From: Chloranthus sessilifolius
Taxonomy: Eukaryota; Streptophyta; Magnoliopsida; Chloranthales; Chloranthaceae
DNA: 64,000 bases
Direction: 5' to 3'
NCBI GenBank assembly: GCA_021018995.1
Contig: CM037590.1
Location: 70,093,597-70,157,596, forward strand
The notes beneath the pieces were generated by a model. The model did no database searches. It worked only from the letters and a program-made list of their open reading frames with translations, and was not told where the DNA came from. This document shows, piece after piece, positions 10,860-21,957 of this stretch (its first letter is position 1; every line of letters starts with the position of its first letter). Position numbers and translations under genes: made by a program.

Positions 10860-12014
10860 CCGTCTCGATAAACTAAACCAACCCACCACTAGACTCGAAA
10901 CTCGACAAATCAGAAGGGGAAGTTCACCAATGTCCCATCGTAAAAAAGCAGGTTGTAAATCTGAACCCCCCTAAATATCCCATCGCGACAAACAACACAC
11001 AACAACTACCGGACCCCGCCACGGCAGAAACAAAAGAGGTGAGAAAATCCTCTGATGTCCCATCACATGACCACCACGAAATAATAGTGCCCATCAATTA
11101 TCAAGTCCCATTGTGACCATCTCATCAGGTGATCTGGACATCCCATAGAGAGACAAATCAGGTAAGTGTCACTCTCTTCCACTCGATATTCTTGTAAAAA
11201 TCAAAATATAGTTAGCTAATATTAAGTCAAACGTTTTCAAAACCCATCTCTCCCATTCCATAAATCACTATAGTCCTCCCATAAGAGGCAATCATCAGTA
11301 TTCGTGAGAAGGTTAGATGGAGTATCCGGCCCACTAAGTGTTATCTTGACAACCGAGCAAAGGTCGGGTCCACAAATCTCGTATCGATGGATCTGCTCGG
11401 CGACGTCTCGGAAGCCCCGTTTTTCAATGTTTTACCACCAAGTTGATCTTAAGTTTAAAACTCAAATTTTTAAAACTCTTATCTATCAAAACCTTCACCT
11501 CCCACCACCCCAATCCGTTCTTTCCCCTGGAAAATCGAACACTAACTATACTCAACTCTGAGAAATCACAAATGTCCATTGGAAAGGGACCCTTGACACG
11601 TCGTTGGTGTGAGAACCAAAGCGTCCGGTCTGACATGACTTACGAAAGCCTTTACCATAAAATTACTTGATATTATCCGATCACTTGACCTTTTCTCTAA
11701 ACATTTGTATGACGCCCCTCGGTACCTCGATTGCATCAATTTCTCTCCGTTTGACAGCCCCTTGCTGCAGGTCGTGATATGCGGCGAGATGCCACTTGCA
11801 CCCACGGATGCGGATATACCTCTTGACAACTACCACTGGGCCCCCGAATGCTCCTCCTTAGCTTGTGCTAATAGATAAGAAAGTTAAGTACTTCATGTCA
11901 ACTCCTCGATTCACACTTGTGATTCTCCAAAGAAACGAGAAGGCACCTCGAAAGAGGGGTGTCTACTTCTTCGGCGCATTCTTATTCCATAAGAACGCGC
12001 CAAAGAGGGGCATC
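10860..12014. other. Unassigned flank with GTCCCATCGCGAC motifs
   Basis: No protein-like frame was found. Between 10930 and 11125 the motif GTCCCATCGCGAC and variants recur four or five times; it is the reverse complement of the motif that fills 966-1900. The rest (11160-11960) looks like unique or heavily decayed DNA. At its right end a hairpin (11973-12001) precedes the next LTR. Confidence 0.5.
11973..12001. repeat. 29-bp stem-loop
   Basis: The arms GGCGCATTCTTA and TAAGAACGCGCC pair over 12 bp with one mismatch around a 5-base TTCCA loop. It is enclosed by a second inverted pair, GGTGTCTA at about 11958 and TAGACACC at about 12017. It could be a remnant of two abutting LTR ends in opposite orientation. 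Confidence 0.6.
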
Positions 12015-13493
12015 TTTAGACACCCCAATTTTGCCCTCTCGAAGCATACAAACATGTTCAGTCAACCTTTGACCCTGCCCACGATCTCCAGAGAAGGACT
12101 GACCTTCTCCGAAGACTTTAAAACTCTAAATACGGGGACCATATACTAAAATAATAGTATATTATTAAGACCTAAGTTGAAACAATAGCTTTATGGCTTG
12201 GGCCCGACCTGACCCGAGAAGATCCCGAATTCTACACGCTTACAGATGTGCATAATTAGATTGCACGAATGGATACATGCACGCAATTGGTCCCACTTGG
12301 ACCAGGCTCGCTATTCTCGTAGACCGCCTTAGGACCCAGATTATGCGTAAGGCATCAAGCGCTTAATTCAATTACACGCAAGTCAATCTGTGCTTAATTA
12401 GTCCCACTTGGCCTGGGCATAAATTGTCGTGCACCCCCTAAATTACACTCTTGCACGAAATTGATTCCACGTATAGGCCCACACGCGGAATCAATCCAGA
12501 ACTGAATTGGGACTCTACTTCCCAAGACCGTCCGAAATCCACGATCTCGCACATACTTCAGTGCACAGAATTGGATTCAACACAGATACAATTGCGCGGA
12601 ATTGGTTCCAAGCCCCAATGGAACTAGGACACCTGGTCAGTCGGCCATCCTTGAGTTTGCGATCGAGTCAAACCGAATTAAGCGTTGTGGAATCTGCGCT
12701 TAGTTCAATTCCATGCAACATCCCATGTGCTCAATTTACCAATTGCGCACATGGCCACACGCACGAAATTAGCCCGATACCTATAAAAACCTACCCTATG
12801 CTCAAACACATCAATTTCAATAGAAATCTCCCCTCTCTCGAGCTCAGGCCTCTCCTAAACTCGAGTCCTTTCTCTCTACGGTCCTAGAAGGAGGAAGAAG
12901 CGCTTGACTTCGGGTAATCTCTTTCTGGTTCTTAGGTTTTAAATTCTAGTTCTTAGGTTTTAGTTCTAGTTCTGAATTCTTAGTTCTAGTTCTTAATTCT
13001 TAATTCTAAGTTCTTAATTCTTAGTTCTAGTTCTTAGTTCTTAGTTCTAATTCGCAATTCTTTATTCCAAAATTCTTCATTTTTAATTCCTAAATTCTCA
13101 TTTTTCAATTCAAATTTAGTATTTAATCTCTAATACTTATAAAAATTGCCTTAGCCAACCGATTTGCCCAAGGGAGTTTACGGAGGGTACCCGGCAATGG
13201 GGTTGATCCTCCTTAGCATAACGGGCCACAATCCCCTTATTTTTCCTAGTTAGAATAATATTAGGAGACTAAATTAATTAGAATTGGAGTAGCATTAGGA
13301 TATTAAATTAATTAGAATTAGAGTAGCATTAGGAAACTTAATCAATCAGAACTAGAGTAATACTAGAAAACTCGCAAGCAGTCAAACCCAGGCAGGATGA
13401 GGAGATAAAACTAATTAGACTTAGAGTAGAATTAGAAAGCTAGGCTAGACAAACTATAGCTATTGGAGTCGGCTGGCCGACATTCGAAAAAAG
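12015..13493 (+). mobile_element. Truncated Tat-type LTR, plus sense
   Basis: It is the reverse complement, by eye, of the LTR at 8153-10859: it opens TAGACACCCCAATTTTGCCC and contains TTTGCCCAAGGGAGTTTACG at about 13160. AATT-GCGC units fill 12240-12780, followed by TATAAAAA at about 12783 and a run of degenerate GTTCTTAGTTCTA repeats (12930-13080). The final part (the GTCGGCCAG block near 13470) is recognisable, but the last 250-300 bp corresponding to the LTR 3' end are missing. It breaks off where the neighbouring chromovirus begins at about 13494. Confidence 0.65.
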
Positions 13494-14189
13494 GATGTTT
13501 TCAAATATTGTCGACCGGATGGTGATAGTGGCCATTAAAGCTCCTGAACCTTTAACATCAAATCTCATGTTACACAGGATCATATCTTCTAGTAAGTACC
13601 ATCGGTGCACTCTCGTGATGAGGTGTGACAACTGAGTAGAGGACTTCTGGCTCAATGCATCTACCACAACATTAGCCTTTCCGGGGTGATACTGGATGGA
13701 ACAATCACAATCTTTGAGGAACTTCATCCATCTTCGATGCCTCATGTTCAAATCCTTCTGGGTGAAAAGGTACTTGAGGGTCTTATGATCAGTGAATATA
13801 TCAAACGTCTCCCCATATAGGTAATGTCTACAGATCTTCAGAGCAAAGATGACTGCTGCTAACTCAAGGTCATGAGTCGAATAATTCTTTTCATGGTCCT
13901 TGAGATGCCTAGAGCCGTAAGCAATGACTCTCTTGTTTTGATTAATCACACAGCCCAGTCCACCATATGAAGCATTACTGTATACTGTAAAACCTCTACT
14001 GCTTGACGGTATGGTAAGCACTAGTGAGGTGGTCAATCTCTTCTTGAGCTCTTGAAAACTTTTCTCACATGCCTCAGTCCACTCAAACCTTACGTCCTTC
14101 CTTGTGAGTTGCATAAGGGGTCCCGAAATCTTAGAGAAACCTTCCACAAACCTCCTATAATACCCAGCTAGACCGAGAAAATTGTGAAT
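13494..14189 (-). pseudogene. RNase H and connection domain of element II
   Basis: The open frame from 14147 covers the RT connection ([10 protein letters not shown], then [15 protein letters not shown]) and RNase H ([27 protein letters not shown], then [11 protein letters not shown] and the [14 protein letters not shown] end). It matches 33480-34000 of element I residue for residue over long stretches. It breaks off after IFENIL, where the frame enters unrelated LTR sequence at about 13494. Several substitutions, such as VVVDALS for the usual VVADALS, indicate decay. Confidence 0.8.
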
Positions 14190-14660
14190 TTATGTCACAA
14201 TCTTCGATTGTTCCCACTTTATAACAACTTCAATCTTGGCTGGGACAACGATTATGTCAGTCTCAAAGACCACATGGCCCAAGAAAATGACCTGCTCAAG
14301 CCAAAACTTACACTTGTTCAGTTTTACATATAATTGGTGGTCTCTAAGTGTTTGGAGAGCAATTCGTAAGTGCTGTTCATGCTCCTCTCTTGTTCTCGAA
14401 TAGATAAGAATATCATCTACGAAAATAACCACTGATTTGTCAAGGTGTGGTTTAAATACCCGGTTCATCAAGTCCATAAACCACGCTAATGTGTTTGTTA
14501 GCCCAAATGGCATCACCAGGAACTCATAGTGACCATACCTCATGCGGAATGCAATCTTTGAAATATCTTCAGCTTTAATCTTTAACTGATGATAGCTTGA
14601 CCTCAAATCGATTTTTGAAAAAAACTTTGCACCTTACAGTTAATCAAAGAGGTCATCAAT
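14190..14660 (-). pseudogene. Reverse transcriptase of element II (palm and thumb)
   Basis: The frame from 14606 shows [13 protein letters not shown], then [17 protein letters not shown], the catalytic [11 protein letters not shown] (the plant Ty3 F-V-D-D form) and LGHVVF. The upstream fingers, up to DLRSGYHQ in element I, are interrupted by stops and a short deletion between about 14606 and 14740. A stop separates it from the RNase H frame at 14190. The catalytic aspartates are present, but the product as a whole could not be made. Confidence 0.85.
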
Positions 14661-14698
14661 CCGCGAAAGTGGATAACGATTCTTAATTATCAACTTGT

Positions 14699-15462
14699 TT
14701 AACTGGCGGTAATCGATGCATAGCCACATTGAACCGTCCTTCTTAACAAATATATTGGTGCTCCCCAAGGAGACACACTCGGCCTGATCTCCTGAAGTTG
14801 TTTCTTCAGTTCTGTCAACTCTACTGGTGTGATGTGATACGGAGCCTTTGATAACGACTCAGTACCTAGAGCTAACTCAATCGCAAACTCGATCTCTCGA
14901 TCAGGTGGCAGTCCGGGTAGATCCTTAAGAAATACATCTGGATACTCGCATGCAACTGAAATATTGACGATGTTATTCTTCTCTTCCCTTTGATCTTGCA
15001 AATAAGTGAGGTATCCACTGCACCCGTTTCTCATCATACGCTCTACTTGGATGGCTGAAAAGAATGGTGCAATGCTGGATTTGACTCCACAAAATCGAAA
15101 GGATTTTCCCCTTGGAGGGTGAAAAGTTACCACTTTTCGGAGGCAATCAACACTAGCATGATATGCGGATAGCCAATCCATCCCAAGGATTATATCGAAC
15201 CACCCTTGTATATCTAATAGGATCAAATTGGCTATCGTTTCATGGTCTTCAACCTCAATGATCACCGACTGACACATTATATCTGTGCTCATCGAGTTTC
15301 TCGTAGGGATTGACACCGCTAGAATGAAGTTTAGGGACTCAGGAATGATGCTCAATTCTATTGCGAATTGCGGCGTGACAAAGGAATGCATAGACCCTGG
15401 GTCTACCAAGACTTGTGCTTTGTGACGACAGATGTCCCTACGCTCATATATATGCAATGTAC
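14699..15462 (-). pseudogene. Protease and RT start of element II
   Basis: After the intron the frame reads GTLHIYERR, then AQVLVDPGSMHSFVTPQF, the retropepsin active-site region with DPGS where DSGS or DTGS is usual. It continues through DIILGMDWLSAYHAS, the DVFLKDLPGLPP linker and the start of RT ([11 protein letters not shown]), where the frame is lost. One frame spans about 255 residues. The altered protease triplet would be expected to harm activity; this is an inference from the family. Confidence 0.8.
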
Positions 15463-15600
15463 CTAATTTTACACACACAATCCAATTTAAGTGCTCATAA
15501 AGTGTGTGGTGTATACAAATGTCATATTTTAAGCAATTTATAGAAAATTACTAATCCACTGAAACCAAAGTAAGAATTAACATATGAAATTTAATTATAC
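15463..15600 (-). other. Probable gag-pro intron of element II
   Basis: On the minus strand the sequence reads AATCCAAG then GTATAATT at the donor and AAATTAG then GTACATTG at the acceptor. The 138 bp are A/T-rich with a T-rich tract before the acceptor. Removal joins the gag tail to the protease frame across the codon for the G of QGT, exactly where the intron at 31985-32153 lies in element I. No transcript evidence was available. Confidence 0.6.
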
Positions 15601-16861
15601 CTTGGATTAAGATATAAGCTCAACCTTGAACGGTAGGTTGAGAAGATCTCTCATAGAAGCTGAAGCGGTTCTCTCCTTGTCTTTCTCGAGACAATCTTTG
15701 ACCAGGTGTCCTATCTTTCCACACCTGAAGCAAGCTTCAGTGTTTCTCTTGCAATCCTCAGTCTTGTGTAGTTTCCCACACCTTGCACACAATGGAATCG
15801 GAGAGAAAGATGAGACACGTGAGGATCCTTGTGCCACTATCGCTCCACTCGCAGTAGTGCCTGAAGGTCGGAAGGGTCGTGCAGGTGAAGACACCAATGG
15901 TCTCTGATAGGAAATCAGTCTTGAAGAAGTAGTCAGTCTCGAATAAGCTGGCTGAGCAAGATATCAAGGTGGTCTTGCAAACCTCTGCCTCTTACTTGCC
16001 TGTTTATAGGTACTTGACTGCTCTTGACCCTCTTTCCTTACTCTGCTAGTCTCTTCTCTTGAACATCTTCTCGATGTCCTCCTCGGCAATAAGGGCCTTT
16101 GTCATTACTCCAGCATAAGTCTCTAGCTCAAGGATCGAGACTCTCTCTTGAATATTAGGCCTTAGGCCAAGTTGGAACTTTCTGGCCTTCATCAACTCTG
16201 TGGCCACGTGTTGAGGTGCAAACCTCGAGAATCTAGTGAACTCAGCCCCGTACTCGCGCATGATCATCTTGCCTTGCTCCGATTTTATGAACTGGACTTT
16301 CCACTGATTTCTTACTATCTTGGGAAAGTATTCTTCATTAAATGTCTCCACAAACTCCGCCCATGTCCAAGGAGTATTGGGAATCTCCTGTTCCCTGGTT
16401 CTCAACACAGACTTCCACCAAGGGTCAACCTCTCCATCCAATTTGAAGACTGCCTATCGTACCTTCTCAGCTTCGGTGCATTGTAGCACCTTGAAGATTT
16501 TCTCCATGCCATTAAGCCATCTCTCAGCTTCAAGCAGATCAGTCTGACCCAAAAAATTAGGAGGATGCATCCTTTTAAACTCTGCAAACTCGGAAGGGTG
16601 GTTCCTGGCTGAAAGTAACTCTACTTGTTGAGCTATTGCAGCTGTTTATTGGGCCATTGAAGCTGTCTGTTGATCCATATTATTGGCTAAGGCCTCCAAC
16701 ACTTGCTCAACACGTCCTTCATTACCCCTTCCACCAATAGGTATATCATTAGGACCGGTAGCGATCCCTACACCCCTAGATGTATCGACACCCTCTGAAA
16801 AATCCACCAACGGAACCGTCCTCGGTCCATCTTTACCTCTGCTTCGAAACCTCGAGGCCAT
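15601..16861 (-). pseudogene. gag of element II
   Basis: Starts MASRFRSRGKDG at 16861 and is broken by two stops and a frameshift into frames 16861-16646, 16587-16402, 16441-16046 and 15897-15607. The Gag domain is clear: WLNGMEKIFKVLQCTEAEKVR, WWKSVLRTREQEIP, FNEEYFPKIVRNQ, MREYGAEFTRFSRFAP. Near its end are two cysteine motifs, CARCGKLHKTEDC and the zinc knuckle CFRCGKIGHLVKDC. Relative to element I it lacks some residues between the knuckle and the intron. Gag would assemble the capsid and bind RNA. Confidence 0.85.
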
Positions 16862-16958
16862 GCTGATCTATCATTGTTAAATAACAACTTTGATCAGTAT
16901 TGATTGCAAAATAATAATCATGCCCATCGTCCCATGGAATTCGGATCTAGAGCCATAA

Positions 16959-16970
16959 CTCTGATACCAA
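16959..16970 (-). promoter_or_regulatory. Primer-binding site, element II
   Basis: The minus strand reads TGGTATCAGAGTT one base after the LTR, matching the TGGTATCAGAGC primer site for initiator methionine tRNA except at the end. Confidence 0.85.
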
Positions 16971-17300
16971 CTGTGATGACCCAACTTTCCCGTTCCCAGA
17001 GTACCGAAAACGTCAGCTCGCCATGACATCGGTACATCCATACGAATACAAAATCAAAGCAAATATTATAAATAAACTAATATCCAACATGGCAAATAAA
17101 AGAAGTTTCTAATTCTATACGTAACCCAAAAAGGAACCAAGAAGAACTACTGGTGATGGCCGACCATCACTTAAACAATGGTTCCCCAAAACATATATAT
17201 ATATACAAATATTCAATATACCGGGCCAAGGCCCATAATCCAAGTGTATCTCACTCATAATAAACAAAAAGGAAGTTATACCGAGTTCAAAGTCCCAAGT

Positions 17301-17396
17301 CTATGGGAAGAACTCGTCAGGAGGGATGCCTGATTCTTCTTCTTCTGGATTGTAACCCAGATCACTCTCAAATCCTTGGTCTTGGGATACGTCTAC
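17301..17396 (-). other. Acidic mini-ORF in the element II LTR
   Basis: A 31-codon frame after an acceptor-like CACAAG reads VDVSQDQGFESDLGY, then an EEEE run, and ends PPDEFFP-stop. Its position and its acidic, FFP-ending character match the mini-ORFs at 572-664 and 30055-30156. It has no initiator codon in this stretch. Confidence 0.5.
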
Positions 17397-18279
17397 ACTT
17401 GTGACATATAGTCGGGGTGAGCTAACAATCTAAGCTCAGTAGAAGAAGCTCATTTCAATCACATCTAATTAGAACAAATATGGTTTTAAAAGACTGAAAT
17501 CATAGCATATGAGTTTTCAAAATAGATATTTGAAGCAAATTAATACAACTAAATTTTAAAGACTAATATTGCATGCAATTTCTTGTATAATATCATTCAA
17601 GCACTATGAATTGAATTCAAACAGATCAGGATTTCAAATTAGTTTCTGATTCTTATTCATGCAATGCTTCTCTTATTAATGACTTAAATCATAACTTAAA
17701 TCAATCTTCCAAGTAACTATAGCTTGAAAGCCGAAGAATTTATCGATGGGACCCCTACCTGACCATTGTCGTTTCATGAACACTTTTTAGGACAACGCCA
17801 CAAGCCCCTGCGTTATGAGGGTAACTTGTGCCATTCGGATTTATCGTCGACACGGTTTCAAGCAGAGAGGGGTTCGTTCGTGTGAACCTTAAATTAAATG
17901 CTAATTCTAACATATTTCTTTATGTATTTTAATACATAACTAGATTCGGAGTTATGAGTTTAGAATTCAAATGTTAACCAATTTTAAAGCAGATTCAAAG
18001 CAAATGTGGAGTTCATAATCATATTCAAAAGCAAATTCATATTATCTTATTTCACGATGATTGCAGCAAGTTATTCATATCAATTGAGACAAAAATGCAA
18101 TTAATATTAAGATTCCCCTTAGATTCGGACCCGTTCAAAGAGACTCAATTGTCCTCATCTACGGTCCCCCATTATTAACCTAGATTTAACTAACACCGTA
18201 CTATGTGTCAATAGCATCGAAAAACAAATAGCTCAAGTCACCCAAAGTTTTTCCAAAGAAAAACTTAACAAAACAGAAA

Positions 18280-18500
18280 CAAGGGAAATAGATCGATCAT
18301 TCGATTTCCTTCAGAAAATTGGCACCTTAGTTCTGTCAAACTCGATCGATCGATTTCTAAAATCGATCATTCGATTTCAAACTCGATCGATCGATTTAGG
18401 AAAATCAATCGTTCGATTCCTTCAAAAACCTTGCATCTCTCAGTCCTGTCAAAATCCATCGATCGATTTCTAAAATAGATCGTTCGATTTTGACAGATTC
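18280..18500. repeat. Palindromic CGATCGATCGATTT array
   Basis: Eight or so copies of the self-complementary TCGATCGATCGA or the variant ATCGATCATTCGATTT, in head-to-head pairs separated by 10-40 bp of non-repeated DNA. The array sits inside the LTR in the slot that holds TCGATTAATCGA arrays in element I. Confidence 0.85.
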
Positions 18501-19298
18501 TGTAGCTCATTCGGGCTTCTCTTTCCTTGGTTTGTTTCTTTCGAAAACTAATCCAAATCTTACTCTATTTCCACATACTACCTAATCTACATTAGGAGCA
18601 ATTAATACAACATGAAAATCTTAACATGATCACCTTTCTAGGTCGATTATGCGGCTTTCGATGAATCTATCGAAAGGATTTTCATAGTTGATCTCGTAAC
18701 CTCTTGCGGAGATCAGAATCAAAACAGAGCCCAATCACAACGGCTCATACCCACATCTTAATCTCGCCTTCTCAATTGCTATCGAACGACTCGTATTCGT
18801 TCCAAACTACTTTCCCACAATCATAGATTCACTCCATACTGGAACTCAAAGGCTTCTCGCAGTCATAATTTGTAAGAGGATAGAGTTCTTGTAATGAAGA
18901 CGACCCTTCCTTCTCGTAGAATTGAAGCTCGCAGAGTGATCTCCCCAATTGGTTTTCTTACGAGTGGTGAGGAGAGGAAATTGCCCTTCTCTCCTCTCTT
19001 ATAAAACAAATAAAAAAGAAAAGGAATATGTAGATATTTACTCTAAATATCTAGATATTTACTCTAAAATCCTATCCACTTAAACTTAGATTTAATTGGG
19101 TGTTGGGCAAGTATATTCTGATCTGGCATGCGGGTTACTCCTAACAGTCAACCAAGAGTTTATACCTACTTCGCACACCTATAAATTTACCACTTACTAC
19201 ATAGTCAAAAATTTCAAGGCGACATTGGTCACCGTGCCAGACACGTACACGTCACATGGTCAGTCACGTTCGATTCTGAAATTTTTTGGGATGCTACA

Positions 19299-19728
19299 AC
19301 AAAGGTTGTACATGTCATCAAAGATAACATCCGATATGGATTCCATGATGAAGGTCGTACAAAAGATGAGATGCTATGGCACCCTACAGATCCTCCAGCA
19401 TGAAAACATTTTGACCTCACGACCCAAAGTTTGCATTAGATCCTCATAATATTAAACTTGGGTTAGTGAGCGATGAGTTCAACCCATTTCGAACAATGAG
19501 TATCGCACACAACACATGGCCTGTGATACTAATTCCATACAACTTGCCACCATGTTGTGCATGAAATAACCAAATATGATATTTTCGTTGATTATACCTA
19601 GTCCAATTGGCTCTGGAAATAACATAGACGTATACTTGAGGCCTTTCATTGAAGAATTGAAAGAATTGTGGGAATTCGGATTGAATACCTATGATGCCTC
19701 GAAGAATGAAAGATTTCAATGGCATGCG
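19299..19728 (+). pseudogene. TNP2 transposase, fragment 1
   Basis: Across several frames it reads QRLYMSSK, WHHEGRTKDEML, WHPTDPPAWKHFD, FNPFRTMSIAHNTWPVI and PYNLPPC, then DVYLRPFIEELKELW and TYDASKNERFQWHA. These are hallmark segments of the TNP2-like CACTA transposase. At least three frameshifts or stops are present. The frame is interrupted at 19728 by a solo LTR and resumes at 21963. Confidence 0.85.
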
Positions 19729-21957
19729 TGTTGGTACGCGCTTTTTCTGGGTTCCTTTCGGTCCCCAGAATCAGTGGCCCAATTTGGTCCGAGTGGACTC
19801 TGGCGAAGGCAATGATGGAGTAATAAATTAGGAAATATTAAATGCCGAAATTAAAGAGGAAAATTCTAAACGAAGAATACCTGAGAAGATGCGATCGTCA
19901 ACTGCAGATATTTATCGACGCTACAACACGTCACAGATCGTGCTTTAAGGGGGAGCGGGGGGCTTGCAGGTTGAACTCCTTTACTGAATCGTCCACTGGC
20001 AAACGTCAGCATCTGAGGGTTGCCTTTAGTCTAACTAGTTTGGTTTTCCTATTTTTACCAGGATTCTGATTTAACCTTGTCTCCTAATCCTACTGGGAGT
20101 CTAATTGATTTCGATATCTTAATCCTATTAGAAATCTAATTAATCAAGTCTCCTAATCCTACTAGAAGCCTGATTACTTTAAATATCCTAATTTTAATTA
20201 GAAATCGAATTAATTAAAAAAGGGAATTAAGCCCGCCATACTAAGGAGGATTGGCCCAGTTATAGGGTACCCTCCATAAGCTCCCTTGGGTAAATCGGGT
20301 GGCTGAGATTATAGTAAATTGAATTTTGGGATTATAAAATAGTATTTTTAGATTTTTCAGAGTCGATTTCAGAGTAATAATTATGAATAAAATTAAGAAA
20401 TTAGAATTATAGAAACTAAAATTAATATTTAGGATTTTTAGAAATATTAAACTAAGAAATTTAAATTTAAATTTCTAGGACTGAATTCGGGTTCGAAATC
20501 AGAAAATCAGACCGTATGATTAAAGACTGGTTCTAGAATCTAAGGACTAGAACCAGAAATTAATGATAGGACTAGAAATTGAGATTTTAGAATAGAATTA
20601 AAGCCTAGGGTTGGTAAATTAGACCGTCGGATTAAGGACTGGTTCTAAATTCGAAGAACTAGAACTAGAGATTAAGGATTACAGTCTAAAAAAAAAGGGT
20701 GCTACAGTCTCAGACTAAAAATTGAAACCTATAATTAAAACTAAGAGAAAGATCCTAAGTCTAAAACTAAGATTTTTACCTAGGACCGGGGCTGCGGAGA
20801 GAAACCTCGAAGATTCTAAGCTTGAATTTCAAAATCATGATTAGGTTGCTCTATGTGCTCATTCTCGAAGTTCTCTGGTTTCAGAATCCCAAAAAAGTTC
20901 GTTCTCTGTCGCTCTGTTCCGTCCCCTCGTGTTGTGTTCGCTTGAAATTTAAAAAAAGCTTTTATAGATTTTTCTTCAATTAAACGCCCTGTTTTAGGCA
21001 TTTAATAAAATTGTGCGCCGATCTCTCAGTGCTTAATTGCTTTGAGTCGGTCACCGACTCAGTGAGCGATCGGCTGACTTGCTCAGCGAGTTTTCTAGTC
21101 CTAATAGTATTAGAACTAATTATGCGCCCATTTTGGGTTGCGTAATCCAATTAAGCGCCACTCTCAAAGTGTTTAATCGAGGAAACTTAGGGATCAAGGA
21201 CGGTGAGGCTAGGCCGGGCGTAGGTCAATTGTGCGTCGGTGATGGGGCACTCAATCCGATCGCGCATCTCATGATAGACGCATGATTGAGTTTCGAGTTA
21301 GTCTGGGGAAAGGAAGTCTGGTCTAAGAAGGGACTGATTGCGCGCTTGTGATTTGGCGTGCAATTGAATTAAGCGCTTAGTTTTAGGCGCTTAATTCGGG
21401 GTTGTCCGGATCCGGGTCGGGCTTGAAATGCTAGGCTATTATTTTGTGACATTTCTACTATATCTATTATTCGATATAGTCTCCCTAAGCTATTGCTATT
21501 GTTTCAGCCTGTGTTCAACCATGTACTATTGTTTCAATGCATGATTCCCACATCAGGGGTATGGGGCCTGAGCCACAGAACTATTATTTCAGCATGTGCC
21601 CAGCCATACACTATTGTTTCAATATATGGTCCCACATTAGGGTTAGGGGATCTGAAATGCAAGACTACTGTTTCAGTCTGCATTCCGACTATATACTATT
21701 ATTTCAGTATGTAATCTCTCTATGTCGGGATCTGAGCCACAGAGCTATTATTTTAGCATGTGTTCAGCCATATACTATTGTTTTAGTGCATGATTCCCAC
21801 GTCGAGGGTATGAGGCCTGAGCCACAGAACTATTGTTTCAGCCTATGTCCAGCCATATACTATTGTTTCAGTATATGGTCCCATATCAGGGTTATGAGGT
21901 CAAAGGTTAACTGAACAAATTTGTATATTTCGGGAGGGCAAAATGGGAGTGTCTACA
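19729..21957 (-). mobile_element. Solo Tat-type LTR inserted in TNP2
   Basis: A 2229-bp LTR with minus-strand termini TGTAGACACTCCC and GCGTACCAACA. It is flanked by ATGCG (19724-19728) and ATGCA (21958-21962), a 5-bp target duplication with one mismatch. The DNA to its left has no primer site and codes for TNP2, and TNP2 coding resumes in register on the right, so no internal retrotransposon DNA is left: a solo LTR from recombination. It contains AATT-GCGC units (20990-21400), minus-strand TATAAAAG near 20960, and an irregular repeat with CTATTGTTTCAG cores (21490-21880). Confidence 0.85.
21490..21890. repeat. Irregular direct repeats with TACTATTGTTTCAG cores
   Basis: About ten copies of (T/C)ACTATTGTTTCAG(C/T)(A/C)T are interspersed with phrases such as GGGTATG(A/G)GGCCTGAGCCACAG. 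In LTR sense this is the start of U3. A short related piece occurs in the LTR at 8153-10859 near 10690-10740. Confidence 0.7.

Larger units (their letters stand above)
13494..19298 (-). mobile_element. Truncated Ty3 chromovirus (element II)
   Basis: A minus-strand element with a complete 5' LTR (19298 down to 16972), a methionine-tRNA-type primer site, gag, a probable gag-pro intron, protease, reverse transcriptase and RNase H. Homology stops near 13494, just after RNase H, so integrase, chromodomain and 3' LTR are absent. The right edge abuts CACTA transposase sequence at 19299, so the element inserted into that transposon. Its proteins are close relatives of those of element I, on which the chromovirus assignment rests because its own chromodomain is missing. 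Confidence 0.8.
16972..19298 (-). mobile_element. 5' LTR of element II
   Basis: A 2327-bp LTR. On the minus strand it starts TGTAGCATCCCAAAAAATTT at 19298 and ends GTCATCACA at 16972. Landmarks in order: a palindromic CGATCGATCGATTT array (18280-18500), a block with a CGATGGGACCCC core (about 17740-17760), the GAGCTTAG...AGCTCACCCC box (about 17425-17445), an acceptor-like site and an acidic mini-ORF (17396-17301). The same order is found in element I LTRs. The start motif TGTA-ATCCC-AAAAAT is shared with element I. Confidence 0.85.

Noticed and set aside
8148-10864. LTR at 8153-10859 as a solo LTR with a near-perfect target duplication (CAGTC and CCGTC)
   Set aside because: The DNA after its 3' end reads as a primer-binding site and then gag on the same strand, so it is a 5' LTR and the flank match is coincidence.
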